Source: Rosellinia necatrix (Eukaryota; Ascomycota; Sordariomycetes; Xylariales; Xylariaceae). From it: DNA of 64,000 bases. The translations under genes were made by a program, and so were the position numbers. Below the pieces are notes generated by a model. The model was not told where the DNA came from. It searched no databases and was given only the letters and a program-made list of their open reading frames with translations. The stretch covers positions 3,038,001 through 3,102,000 of the forward strand of contig JAGYVD010000010.1 in NCBI GenBank assembly GCA_021209875.1, written 5' to 3'. This document shows positions 45,903 to 58,000 of this stretch, piece after piece. Every line of letters starts with the position of its first letter. Position 1 is the first letter of the stretch.

Positions 45903-47849
45903 TTAACCCCCAGGGGCTATCACCTTGAGGTCATCTTCCAATCGGGAAATAACCGCCTGATAAAACTCATGACAGTATCGATCGTTTTGCAGGTTAGCAA
46001 CGCCGTATATGCTATCAAGACACCACGTCACTGCTGCGGCGTAATTATCCCCCCCGACCTCTCGTACTTCTTCCACCAGTTCGCTACCTCTTCCTCGCCG
46101 TGAGATGATTGAGCGCATGTCTACCAAGCCAGTCATTCGGAGCCCATTTTCCACGCGCCCAATCATGATTTGAATGAGAATTACACCAAGATACAACACC
46201 TCAAGGCTGATGGGCCGCATCAGATCAGGTGCTTGCGCTGATGGAGTGGGAAGAGGCTGAACGGCGCTGCTAACGAAAGGCTGATAGAAAAAATATGCAT
46301 GTTTGTTAACTATATCCTCATGTGAAGCCAGAAACACAATGTTGTCTAATGTAACCATCTGCGTTAGCCACGGTGTCCCATTTAAATGAAGAACACTGAC
46401 GGATAGCTCAAGGGCCACCTTCACCCTGTCCTTGAAGCCAAACGGCGGGAGGTCTGAGTTACCGTTATCGATGACCTGACGCAGCGTTATATGTCGACGG
46501 GGGCCAGCTTCGTCGTTAGGGGGTGACAATGAAAACTTGCCCCTAGTGTCAAGAACATACCCGTAGCATTTCATAGCTGTGGTCTTTGATTTCTTCGAAA
46601 TCATTTCGCATAGGTTTAGTACTTTAGGGGTTGGGTCTTCCACGCCCTTCGTAGACATTGGTAAGCCGGGGGCAGTCTGTGCCGGCGGCCCGGCCGTAGA
46701 GGATGATAAGTCCGAGACCCTAGACGATTTGGATCTTGACGGTAGTGCCCATCTCACTGTCCGTTGAGGTGAAGGTGGAGCTAAAGCTGAGGGAGGTGTT
46801 TCGGCATTTGGGAGCCGGTTTTCATCCTCGGTTAACCGCAATTGGAATCTCTTCCAGTGAGATGTGGGCTGTGTCCCATCATTATGTTGCAGATCCAGCC
46901 TGGTCTCATTTCCATCCAATTCCCCTAATATTCCGAACCCGATGCAAAAGTCGAACTCCTGGGCCACCTTTTCTTCTATGTCATCTGGGAGTACAATAGC
47001 GTCTATACGAGCAAGCTGCAGCCCGATACGATGTGAACAAATGCATGAGCAGGTTATTGTGTTATACAATGCGTTGTAAATGCCTTGGTAAAGCCCACGC
47101 AAAAGCGTAGTCACTCGTGATTGAGATCTTCGACGTCGATCTTGTTCCAGCTCGCGATTCGCCGTGGAAAGCTCCTGTAGCGCGGCATTGCTCGCCTTTA
47201 TCCTAGAGAGAATTTCTTCATAGTCCCTCCTCTTGAGAGTAAATGAACCACGGCGCTTAAAAGCTGTAAGTATCGTTTCTTTGTCTCGCGGGTTGATCTA
47301 GAGTGCCATGAGCCCATAGTTCGCCCCACGAGTTTATACTAACTTACTGGGCTGCCTTCTTCGATACCAAGCTTTAGTTTGAGTTCTCGTGTGGCTTGAA
47401 GCATTTCCATGAGGGTTGTCTCGAATAGAACATGCGATTTGTAAAGCCTTAACCGCCTACAGTATATAAATATGCCGTACTAGCCTACGATCTCCGTTTA
47501 ACATGAGAATCTAATAAAATAACTTACTGCGGTAAACATTAGTTTGGGAAGGGAGTAGTTTTGGGGAACGACAATGTAACAATACATAACATACCAGCTG
47601 GTCTGCCCAAGGCTTCCACCTGGGTCCAAAGGGGTCTTCAATCATCGCGGGTATCTCATTTGAAGGCACCATGCCCATCAAGAGCATTTCGCAGGTGTTT
47701 TGGAGTCGAAGCCTCTCTGTCTCCAGGTCTCGCTCCAAGAAGTTGAGATCTCGTTTGACATTCTTAAGAGAATAGAAAGTTTCTCTATAGCCCTGGACAG
47801 CTTTAATAGCCAAAGGTATTACCCCGAGGACAACCCCGGCGGCTTCCAT
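45903..47849 (-). CDS. DUF7580 protein: helical N-terminus plus degenerate kinase-like region
   Basis: A fungus-specific protein. The N-terminus (MEAAGVVLGVIPLAIKAVQGYRE, then KNVKRDLNFLERDLETERLRLQN) is typical of DUF7580 proteins and resembles the helical N-terminal domains of fungal cell-death and STAND proteins. The C-terminal 330 residues contain RHITLRQVIDNGN, KDRVKVALELSVSVLHLNGTPWL, LDNIVFL and LYLGVILIQIMIGR, reminiscent of a protein kinase C-lobe without catalytic HRD or DFG. Exon 47297-45903 and its junction to 47456-47348 (50-nt intron) are clear. The first junction is uncertain: a frame-consistent model uses 47849-47620 joined to 47456 (about 577 aa), although the GTATGT donor at 47594 looks stronger and would need an extra small exon. 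The gene lies about 470 bp from the AT-rich element block. Role unknown. Confidence 0.72.
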
Positions 47850-48315
47850 AGTTTTCGTACGACTGGAGGTGGAAAACGAGATGCTAATGTATACGTTGAA
47901 AGCTATACCAAGTAGCAAACCCCGCATCTGTACATGTAGGGTTGTTGGGCCCAGCCCAATAGCCAAGAACCCACGGCCCAAATGGGCTTTGAGGGCCTAT
48001 TTCAGCATGGGCTGGGCCTTTAGCAAAGCCCAAAGCCTATAAAAGCCTATAAAAGCTTAAAGCGTATAAAAGCTTATAAAAGTTTAAAACTTATAAAAGT
48101 TTAATAATAAAATTATAAATTTTTAAAAATTTATAAACATGAAAAGTTTAATAGATGGTATAATTATATAAATAAACTAAATATAAATATTAATTATTAT
48201 ATTGATTATAAATAAATACATATATATTATTTAAAATAAATTTAATTAATTTAATATAAAAATATTTTTTAAATTATTATAACAATAATATAATTATTAT
48301 TATAATAGTTACAGA
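47850..48315. other. Junction between gene-bearing and AT-rich DNA
   Basis: Starts GC-rich with GGGCCC/GGGCT palindromic words, passes through degenerate CCTATAAAAG-like tandem units, and ends in nearly pure A/T. No gene. Confidence 0.7.
47938..48110. repeat. Inverted repeat and decaying 10-nt tandem repeat at the junction
   Basis: GGCCCAGCCCA at 47948-47958 is the exact reverse complement of TGGGCTGGGCC at 48008-48018. After it come units of CCTATAAAAG, each later copy richer in T and A. The opening TAGGGTTGTTGGGCCC looks like a transposon end. It may be the edge of a mobile element. Confidence 0.6.
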
Positions 48316-48563
48316 TGACTGGATAACTGGCCACACGCAGCATGCATGGCATACACATACAGAACATCTGTACACCTGCTGCTAACTAGCACGCATAAAC
48401 CAGCTGGCGCATAGACTAAACCTACCTTATATATCTACATTTAGCTAGAATTTTAATAAGCTAATTTTTCTTATTTATTTTTTTTTTTTTTATTTATAGA
48501 TTTTTTATATAATATATTATTTATTGCTAAAGCTTTAACTTTTTAATTATAACTAATATAACA
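48316..48563 (+). repeat. 5' LTR of the gypsy element
   Basis: 248 bp, begins TGACTGGATAACTGG. It shares CACCTGCTGCTAACTAGCAC and CCAGCTGGCGCATA exactly with the other LTR. Its second half is strongly C-to-T converted. Confidence 0.92.
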
Positions 48564-50336
48564 ATCTATAAATCATTTAATTTTTTTTTAAAGCATTAGG
48601 ACTGCTTTTTTAAATATTTTTTATTAAACCGATCTAAAAATAGCTTTTATTACTAAAGCTAAAAGCAGCTAAAAACAAGCTAAAAATTTAGCACGTTAAA
48701 AAACAATTTTGTTCTGCTCAGCTTTTAAATTTTTTAATTATTTTATTAATAAAACTTTTAATAACGTATATAAAACTAAATATATTTAATTTAGCTTTAA
48801 AAAACCCGACGTAATATAATTAACTATAAAAATTAAAAATAAAACTAAAATTAACGCTTAAAAACTATTTATAAAACTTGCTTTTAAATTTTATTTATAA
48901 ATTTAAAACCCTGACTTTAAAAAAATATTATATAATAAAACTAACAAGTTTTTTTTTAAAGCCGTTAGCTTATTAATATAATAATTTATAAATATAACTA
49001 TTAAAAATAAACGAACTATTTTTTATAAAAACTAATAATAAAAAAATATTTTAATTTAGCTAAACAACAAAAATTAATTAATTTTAAAGTTTTGCTAATT
49101 TAACTTAAACATTTTTTACTGCTGCTATTTTATTTAATAAAATAAAGCTTTAAATATATATATTAATAATATTTTAATAAACAGCAATAAATTACTACGT
49201 TTTTATATAATATATCGCAAAACAAATAAAAATCGCTTTTAAATAAGCTAAAAAATTTAAAACGTATATAATTTAATAAAACAAAAAATTAAAAAAAATT
49301 TAAAAAAAACGTAAAAATAAAACTATAAAACTAAAAATAATACGTAGTTATTTTATTAATTTATAAAAAAATTATATAAAAGCTCAGCAAAAATTAAACA
49401 AGTTATATTATTTTATTTTTTACTAACCTTTTATACTTAAACTAATAAAAAGTTCTAACAATACTGCTATAAACTACGCTATAACTAAACTTAAAATAAT
49501 AACCAGAAATTAAAATCGCCTATAAAATCTCTTATATAAATTAAATTAACACGTAATCAACTTGTTTAATTAAATAAAAAACATACTTTTTTTAAAAGTT
49601 TTTAAAAAAAAATCTCGCAAGTTTATTAAAATCTTAATACATAAATTCTATAATAAAAATATTAAAAACAAAATTAATTTTAAAATTTAGTATTATAATA
49701 TAATAAACTACTTAAAAGTTAACATAAATTAGTTTATAAACAACTTTGTAAAATAAATAACATTAAATCTTATTTTGCTAAAAAGCTTTAAAAACTTAAT
49801 TTTTATTTATTTAATAAACATTTTAATATAATTATAACGTTTAAAAACTTAATATAATATTTATATAATATTTATAAAAATATAAACGTTTTAAAAAAAC
49901 AAAAGCCGATTATAAATTATTAAGCTTTAATAAATATATTTTATTTAAATTTATTTAATTTAAAACAAATTTTATAAAACTAGCTAATAAAACCTGTTTT
50001 AATAAAACTAAATAAAAAAAAAAGTTTAAAAATAAGTTATTTTTATAGCTTGCAATAAAAACAATTTCTAAATATTTTAAAAAATCAGTAGATTTTAATA
50101 CATATATAAAATACTATATATAAATAGCCTATTATTTATTAATTAATAATTAAAAGCGTATTAACGCCTATAAAACGAAAAAAAATCTTAAAAATATAAT
50201 TTATATTTAACGTAACTATATATTTATAATATCTACTAAAAAATAAATGTTTTTTTTGTTTATATTATTAAACGGCTAAAACTAAACGTTTAAATTATTA
50301 ACTAAAAAAATAAAATAGCTGATCGTAAAAAATAAA

Positions 50337-50378
50337 TGTTTTTATTATAAATAAAAAAAACATATTATAAAAAACTAC
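50337..50378 (+). pseudogene. Fossil Gag zinc knuckle (CCHC)
   Basis: Fourteen codons keep the exact C-x2-C-x4-H-x4-C spacing. The first Cys is TGT and the His is CAT; the second and last Cys are TAT and TAC, each one G-to-A change from a Cys codon. One position is a TAA stop, which could come from CAA by C-to-T. Confidence 0.7.
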
Positions 50379-50536
50379 TTTTTAAAACTTTCCAACCAAA
50401 CATAGCGCAACATATATATTAACACTATTATAAATAAATATAAACTAACTCTTGCTATAATAGCAGAAAAAAATACTTTTAATAATAAAACAGAAAAAAA
50501 ATAACTTTAAAATAAATAAACTTTTTTTTAAAGCCG

Positions 50537-50788
50537 GTGTTATTATTTATAAATAAAAAAAATATAATAAACAATTATTTAAACAGCAGACCTTTATTAT
50601 ATATTTATATTTTATATAATAACAGATTATTTTTAACAAGTTATAACGTACTTAAAAATATAAAAGCAGGTATATATATATATATAAATATATTTTTTAC
50701 TAAAAAACTAATAAAACTATTTAACCTACTAATTATAAATAAATTCAAACAACAAATAATTATTAAATATAATAAAAAGTCGGATTAA
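50537..50788 (+). pseudogene. Fossil aspartic protease of the gypsy Pol
   Basis: An 83-codon open stretch. LLYIYILYNNRLFLTS, then the active-site position, then GIYIYINIFFTKKLIKLFNL match the gypsy protease pattern by eye. The D-S/T-G-A catalytic loop reads N-I-K-A: Asp to Asn, Thr to Ile and Gly to Lys, all reachable by G-to-A or C-to-T changes. It is open by chance of which codons were hit. Confidence 0.65.
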
Positions 50789-52011
50789 AAAATTAATATA
50801 ACGTTATAACTAACTTTAAAAATATATAATAGAACTTTTAAAAATATTTTTATTAGCATACTAAATATAAACCGTAAAGTCGTTATTAAAAAAAAATAGT
50901 TTAAATAACATAATATATTATTAAATATAAAATAATACACTTTAATATTTTTTTAACCTATTAAAAAATTATAAATATAGTTATGCACTAGCTATAAATA
51001 AAATAAAAACCTAAATATAATATTTAAAATATTAAAAAAACGCTAACCGACAGAACTATAATATTAAACTTAATAAAAAAAGGAAAAAATATTAAAAAAA
51101 AAGCGTAGCAGCAAATATTTTTAAAAACGTAATATAAAAAATAAAAATAAAAAAAAAACAACCTAACTTAAAACTATTTAGCAAAAATAGAAAAAAATTT
51201 AAAAAAAATCACACCTTTTGTGTTAAAAAAAAAATCAACTTTAAAAAAAACCGACAAAAATATATTAATATCGTGGAAGTTTAACACTAACAAGCTTTAC
51301 TATATAAAAAAAAATAGTATAAGCTGGTACAAAAAAAAAACCAACTTTTAAATCGCCACTTTTAATACTATTATATTTATAACTTTAATAAAAAAAAACC
51401 AAAGTGCTAACAAAATATAAATTACTAGTATTTATTAAATTAATAAACTAATAAATAAAAAAAAAATAAATAAATAAAAAATAAAAACAAATTAAAACAA
51501 AAAGCATTACAACTTGTACCTTTAAAATACTACGACCTTTTTAACGCGTTTAACAAAAAAAAATTAAATAATTTACCTCTCTATTAACCGCGTATAAATT
51601 ATAAAATAAATTTTATAAAAAGTAAATCAGCTAAAAACTTAAAATATAATCCTTTATATAAAATATTACTCGATAAGTTAAAAGCTATATAAAAATACTT
51701 AATTAATAATTTATAAAAAAAGCTTTATTAAACTTAGCGACACTTTATATATATTACCTGTTTTATTTATAAAAAAAACTAAAAAAAAACTCTGTTTTTA
51801 TATAAACTATTAAAAACTAAACAAAATTACAAAAAAAAACAAATATTTGTTACTACTTATTAAAAAAACTTTATTTTATATTTTAAATACTAAAATCTTT
51901 ATAAAAATTAACGTAAAATAAGCTTTTTACTGTATTTATATATATAAAAGCAATAAAAATCTAACTATTTTTTATATAAAATATAAAACATACCGTTATA
52001 AAATACTACTG

Positions 52012-52300
52012 TTTAAATTAATAAACAGTTTATTTACGTTTTAAAAATATATTAATAATATATTATTTAACTTTTTAAACAATTTTTATAACGCTTATAT
52101 AAATAACGTATTTATTTATTTAAATAATTTAAAAACATATTAAATACACGTTAAAAAGTTCTTTATAAACTACATAATATAAGCCTATAAACTAATTTAA
52201 AAAATCAGAATTTTATATATAATAAACTAAGTTTTTAAACTATATTATTAATATTAAAAATATATAAGTTAATTTTATAAAAATAAAAGCTATAATAAAT
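52012..52300 (+). pseudogene. Fossil reverse transcriptase (gypsy type)
   Basis: The block from the FGL.NAP-like start (FKLINSLFTF, then a stop) through KYINNILFNFLNNF to NNLKTY...HVKK matches Ty3/gypsy reverse transcriptase. The catalytic Y-L-D-D box at 52096-52107 reads Y-I-N-N, both Asp codons changed to Asn by single G-to-A steps. Confidence 0.8.
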
Positions 52301-52529
52301 TAAGAACTACTTATTATAATAAAAATATATAATCGTTTTTAAAATTCTATAACTTCTACTAAAAATTTATTAATTAATATAATTATATTATAATCCTTAT
52401 AAACTGTTTAATATAAAAAATAAAGTTTTTAAATAAACAGACAACTATAATAAAGCTTTTTATTAATTAAAAAAAGCTTTAACAACAGCTTTTTTATTAA
52501 AATATTATTAATATAAACTGCTTATAAAA

Positions 52530-52712
52530 ATAAAAACTAATTTATTTAACAAAATTATAACAAAAATACTATCGTAGTTATATAAAAATAAATAACATTT
52601 TACCGCTTATTTTTTAAAAATATTATATAACGCTAAATTAAATTATAATATTTTTAATAAAAAATACTAGCAGTAATTATAACATTAAAAAATAAAAACC
52701 AGAATTAATAAG
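52530..52712 (+). pseudogene. Fossil RNase H of the gypsy Pol
   Basis: KTNLFNKIITKILS, stop, LYKNK, stop, HFTAYF and then KLNYNIFNKKILAVIITLKN follow the gypsy RNase H pattern (TDAS/TDAF, HPTAYFSK, NYDI.DKEMLAI). The Asp of the first motif is now Asn, and the stops fit Gln codons hit by C-to-T. Confidence 0.75.
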
Positions 52713-53399
52713 TAGCTAAAAAACTTTTTTATAATTATAAACTATTAAATATTAGAATATTTTAGCATAAAGCAGCATTTAAACTTAAAACAAGCCAGAT
52801 AAACTAAATTATTTTTAAAATATAACTTTCTAATTATTTTCTGCTTTAAAAAAAAAAACATAATAGCTAACGCTTTATTATAAAAACAAAAAGATTTAAT
52901 AATATAAAAAGCTAAAAAAAAAGCCTAAAAATATTTAGTAATATTTTAATTTATTATTAACAAAACAAAATTAATACTTTTATAAATAAAAAAATGCCAG
53001 GTTTTTATATTAGCTCCGCAAAAAAAAATAAAAGAATTAAATAATCTTTAACTAATTAACAAAATATTAAAAAAAAATCAAAAAAACTTTAGAATAAAAA
53101 TCTATCGATAAAAAACTAAAAAAATTAAAAACAACAACTTATAACAACTTAAAAATAAATTAATAATAATCTATAAAAACTAATAGTTTTTAATTACTTT
53201 TATTTAAAAACTAAACTTATTTAAAAATTTATAATTATATATTTATAGCTTACTTAAATAAACATAAAACCTAAAAAGTAGTATTAAAAAAATATTAATA
53301 GCTTAGATTAGCTAATAGTTATAATATATATATAACAAACTATATAAAATATTAGCTGATAAAAATACTTTATAATAAAACCTTAAAGTTTTTAAAACT

Positions 53400-53960
53400 A
53401 TTATTAATTTTTAATTATATATAGCAACATTTAATAATAAATTTTAAATAAATACTTAAAAATAAACATAAATATAATAACACGTTAATTATAATAAACC
53501 GCTTAAAAAAAAAAGCATAAATAATTTTTTATATAATACAAGCTATAACAACTAATATAATAAAAATATACTATAAAAAACTATTCTAGGTATTTAATAT
53601 ACTTATAATAATAATATTAAATAAAAACTATAATTTATTTTAGCTTTTATTAATAAATTATATAAATTAATAAATATAAAATATACGTTAGCTTTTATAA
53701 AACATTATAAAATAGTTAAATAAATAGAAATTATAAATAAATATTTTAACTAGCAATTAAAGCTTTATATTAATTATTATTAAAATAATTAGTTAAAACA
53801 GATATTAATAATAAATTACGCTTAAGCATTACTACTTTATAAGTTTATAAAACTATTGCTTTATAAAATAAAAATAAAATTTCTAATATTTTTTAACTTT
53901 AACTAAAAAAATAAAACAGCTGTAAAAAAACTAAAAAAACTACTAGTTAAAAAAAAAACA
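53400..53960 (+). pseudogene. Fossil integrase of the gypsy Pol
   Basis: QHLIINFK (first catalytic Asp now Asn), NTLIIINRLKKKA, ILNKNYNLF (second Asp, in the SDRG motif, now Asn) and IEIINKYFN then LYINYYQNN, with LIINYA, run in the order of fungal gypsy integrases. Stop codons interrupt it and the reading frame changes once between the second and third blocks. Confidence 0.75.
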
Positions 53961-54364
53961 TTTAAAACAAAAGCTTAAAAAAATATTAAAAATAATTTAT
54001 TTTATAAATTCAGCTAAAAATATTTAAAACAAACTTAAACGTAAATAATAAAATAAGTTAACTATAAATAATAAAACTCCGATTTTAATATAAAAAACTA
54101 CATATTAATACTAAAAAAAAAATAATTATAAAAAATAAACCACCCGTTTAATAAACTAAACTACTTTATAACGTAACAAAAATTTAAAATAATTAATAAA
54201 AACAAAAACACGTTTATTTTAAAAATGCCACTTATTTAAAAATTAATAAACTAATACTATATCAACCGATTATAATTATATTTAAATAATCTGCTATTAA
54301 GCTAAAAAACTAAAAACTTAAACAAAAAACTAATTAAACTATAAAAAAAAAAAAAATTCGTTGT

Positions 54365-54540
54365 TAAAAAAATCAGAGCTTTAAAAATATATTATAAAAA
54401 ACTATAATATTAAATTAATTAAAAAAATTAAAACGTTAACAACAAATAATACTTAATAAAAAACTTTAAAAACAGTGCAAAATTATTAAAAAAATTTTAT
54501 AATATAAACTTAAACGTAGCAGAACTTTTAATAAAATTAA
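54365..54540 (+). pseudogene. Probable fossil chromodomain at the integrase C-terminus
   Basis: ALKIYYKKL, then after stops LIKNFKNSAKLLKKFYNIN and VAELL resemble the WYP.xxxxNSP.LLxxFHxxxPxAAGPP end of fungal chromoviral integrases. Heavily eroded, so less certain than the other domains. Confidence 0.5.
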
Positions 54541-54850
54541 ACGATTAATTATAAGCTGTAAAAAAAAACAAGTTTAACTTAATATATAAAAACAATAATA
54601 AAGCTGCATAAAAAAAAATAACAAAACAAAAACAAAAACAAGCATAAACTAAAATAAAAAAATTAAAAAACAACATAATATAAAAAAACTTATATAATAA
54701 CTTAATAATATAAAAGCTTAAAAAACGTTATATAAATAAATACTTAAAACGATTTTTTTTTTTACTAAAAAGCATACAAAAATTACATGTTTAAAACTTA
54801 AACATGTTTTATAAACAAGCTATTTTTTTTTAAAAAAAAATAGTTATAAA

Positions 54851-55098
54851 TAACTAAATAATTAGCTATACGCGGCATATATAGCATGCGTGTACAGAAC
54901 ATTTATACACCTGCTGCTAACTAGCACGTATAAACCAGCTGGCGCATAAACTAAACCTACCCCATACACCTGCACTTAGCCAGAATTCTAATAGGCTAAT
55001 TCCTCCTATTTACTCTTTCCTTTTTTATCTATAGATTTTTTATATAATACATCACTTATTACTAGAGCCTTAACTTCTTAATTATAACTGGTGCAACA
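54851..55098 (+). repeat. 3' LTR of the gypsy element
   Basis: 248 bp, begins TAACTAAATAATTAG (the TG has become TA) and ends GGTGCAACA. It keeps many C residues that are T in the 5' LTR (for example CTACCCCATACACCTGCAC), so it is less eroded there. Confidence 0.92.
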
Positions 55099-58000
55099 AT
55101 AATTATATTATTTAATAGTTTATTGCTATATAAATAATTTTTTATTAAAGCTGCTGATTTAACATTATAAATTAAATTAATATTTAAGCTTTTTTTAATA
55201 TAATATTTAAAAATCTTAGTTTTATTATTAAATTAAGCAATAAAATTAATAAACACTTTAATATTTTTTTTATATTATTTAAAAGTTGAAATTTAATTTT
55301 TTATTTTATTATTTTAATGTAATTAATATATTTAATTATTTTATTTAATAGTTTAATGATAATATAAAGAATATTAAAAATTAAAAAATATTATAGGTTT
55401 AATTAAAAAATATTTTTTTAATAATATTATTATTATATAATATATTATTTTTATGTTAACTAAATTTTAAAAAATAAAAAATAATTAATAAAGCTTAAAA
55501 ATATTAAAATTTAATTATTAATAATTAAAATAATAAATAAATAAAATATAACTTTAAATGTGTTTTAAATAAATAGTTTTTATTTAAATATATAAAATAT
55601 TTTATATAAAAAAGCTAAGCTAAGATATTTTAGTTTTATAATAAATTAAAAAATATAATATTGTATTAAATTAATAATTTATATATTAATTTTAATATTA
55701 ACTAATTTAAATTTAATTTTATATAATTTATGTATATTAAAAACTATTTAATAATTTATTTATAATTTAATAAAACTTGGTTAAACAACTTATTATTTTA
55801 TTAAAAATTATAAAATATATATAAACTTTATCAAAACTTAATTATATTAAAAAATTATTTTATTTATATTTGTTTATATTTGTACTATTATAAAAATATA
55901 ATAATTATATTTTGTTTAATGATTTTTATATATTTGTTTTAAATATATTACTGCTTTTTTTTTTTTTTATTAAACTAGATTTAATTTAAATATTTTTATG
56001 AGTTATTAAATAAAGTAGTAATTATAATATTAAATTTATTAAAAATAAATATAATAATAATATAAGTTATAAAAGTCCAGGTTATATTTAAATATTTTAT
56101 AAATATATTTATTTAATTTTATAAAACTAAATTAAACGCAATAATTCATAATAATAAGCCGGATTTATTTTTAAAAATAAACTTAACTTTATTTTAAAAA
56201 TAATCTGTTTTTATAATAATTAAAATATTTAAAAATAAATTAAAGATTATGAAATATATAGCTAATTTAGTTTTTATAACTAAAGCTAAACTTGTTGATT
56301 AATTAAAAAAAGAACGTTAATTTTAAGAAAATATTTTTATAAATTTAAATGTTTAACAATATAACAAATATATTTTATAAATAATAATTTTAATAATATA
56401 TATAGCAATTGTTTAATATAAACATTATATTTAAATAAATATAACTAAAATAAAGTATTAATAAGTTTTAATATTTTATATAAGTTTTAACCGCTATTAG
56501 TTTATAAAAATGCCAGCTTTAATTAAAACTTATTATACCGTTTAAAATTATTTTTAATATTTAATACTAGTATAAATATAAATTCTTAATTACTACAGCT
56601 AATAAAAACTTAAAATTAATATATAAAATAATCAAAAATAAAATACTAATATAATATATACTGCTTAAATAATATAATTAATTATATATAGCTTATAATT
56701 AATTTTAAAACGTTTATTAATATATAAGTTAGCTTATATTTTTTAACGTTTTAAAGAAAATATTTAATATTTAACAAAATAAAAAAAACGATAATTATTA
56801 ATTCAGTAATATAAAAAATAAAAAAATAGCTAATATTAACGCAGCAAAATAATATAATCTTATTTTTATTAAAAACGTTTTTTAAAAAAAATATATATTT
56901 AAATTAGATTTATTATCTGCTATAAATATTTTTGCAGCAGTATATAGATTATATTTATAAAAACAATAGTAGGCATCAGATAGTAAGAAAGAAATAAAAC
57001 ATTAATTTATTTATTTACCTCTTAAACTAACTAGTATACAGTGATTCTCAGAAGCTTTCCGAAAAAAAAGCTTTATTAAAAAAAGCTTTTAAAAAAAAAG
57101 CTTGTTAACAAAAAGTTTCCTAAAAAAAAGTTCCGCTAAAATAGCTTTATAATTGCTTTTTATATAAAAGTATTAATAATTTTGTGAATTTAGTAAAAAA
57201 TATAAAAATAAAATAATACCATATAATAAAAAAAAAAAAAAAAGTTTATTTACAGGCAAAATATATTATATAAAGTTATTATAATTAATTAAAAACAAAG
57301 TATTGCTAGCAAAGCTAAAAGTAAGCTGCAAAATATTTTATTTTATTAAAATTTATATAGCAGACAAAAACTTGTAAAGTTGTTAGCAAAGCTAAAATAT
57401 TTTATTTAAAAACATTTTTAAAATAAGTTGCACAATGCTTCGTAAAAAAAAAAGTAAGCTATAAAATATTGCGTTAAAAATAAAATAAGCTATAGAATGC
57501 TTTATTTAAAAATATATAAAAAACGTCCTTAACTATAAAATTAAATAAAAATTAAACTAAAAAACTTTAAGTTTATAAAAATGTTTAAATAACAAATATA
57601 AAAATAAAATAATAAAATTTTAGTTTTAATAAAATACCGCAGAAAAAAAAAATGCTAATAAAAGCTTGCAAAATGCTAAAAGCTTAATAATGTTTCAAAT
57701 AAAGTTTTTTTTTAAATTAATTATTTAGCGCATTTATAATAAAAAATAATTAATAATAAATAAAAATTATCGCCTTAAAAAAAAAAACTATATATTTTAT
57801 GCAAAAAAACGATTAAAAAGAAAAAACAACTTATAAAAATAATTAATAAAAACAGCCCGCAGAAGTTGTTAACAAAAAAATAATAAAAAAAGAAAACAGC
57901 AAGTAAAAATATAAAAATCGTTAATATAAAACAAATATATTATTATTATAATATTAACAACGTTATTATTTGAACTTTACGTCTTAACGTTTTAAAAACC

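Larger units (their letters stand above)
48316..55098 (+). mobile_element. Dead Ty3/gypsy chromovirus-like LTR retrotransposon, RIP-mutated
   Basis: A 6,783-bp element bounded by two direct repeats of 248 bp each. The internal region is almost entirely A and T. Reading along the plus strand, fossil domains appear in Ty3/gypsy order: CCHC zinc knuckle (about 50.34 kb), aspartic protease (50.54-50.79), reverse transcriptase (about 52.0-52.3), RNase H (52.53-52.71), integrase (53.4-53.95) and a chromodomain-like tail (54.37-54.54). Stops and residue changes are those expected from C-to-T and G-to-A mutation, and the domain blocks fall in more than one frame, so indels are likely too. Both ends have the 5' TG...CA 3' form in at least one copy (5' start TGACT, 3' end GCAACA). 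A clear target-site duplication is not visible: ACAGA precedes and ATAAT follows. It cannot encode active proteins. Confidence 0.9.
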
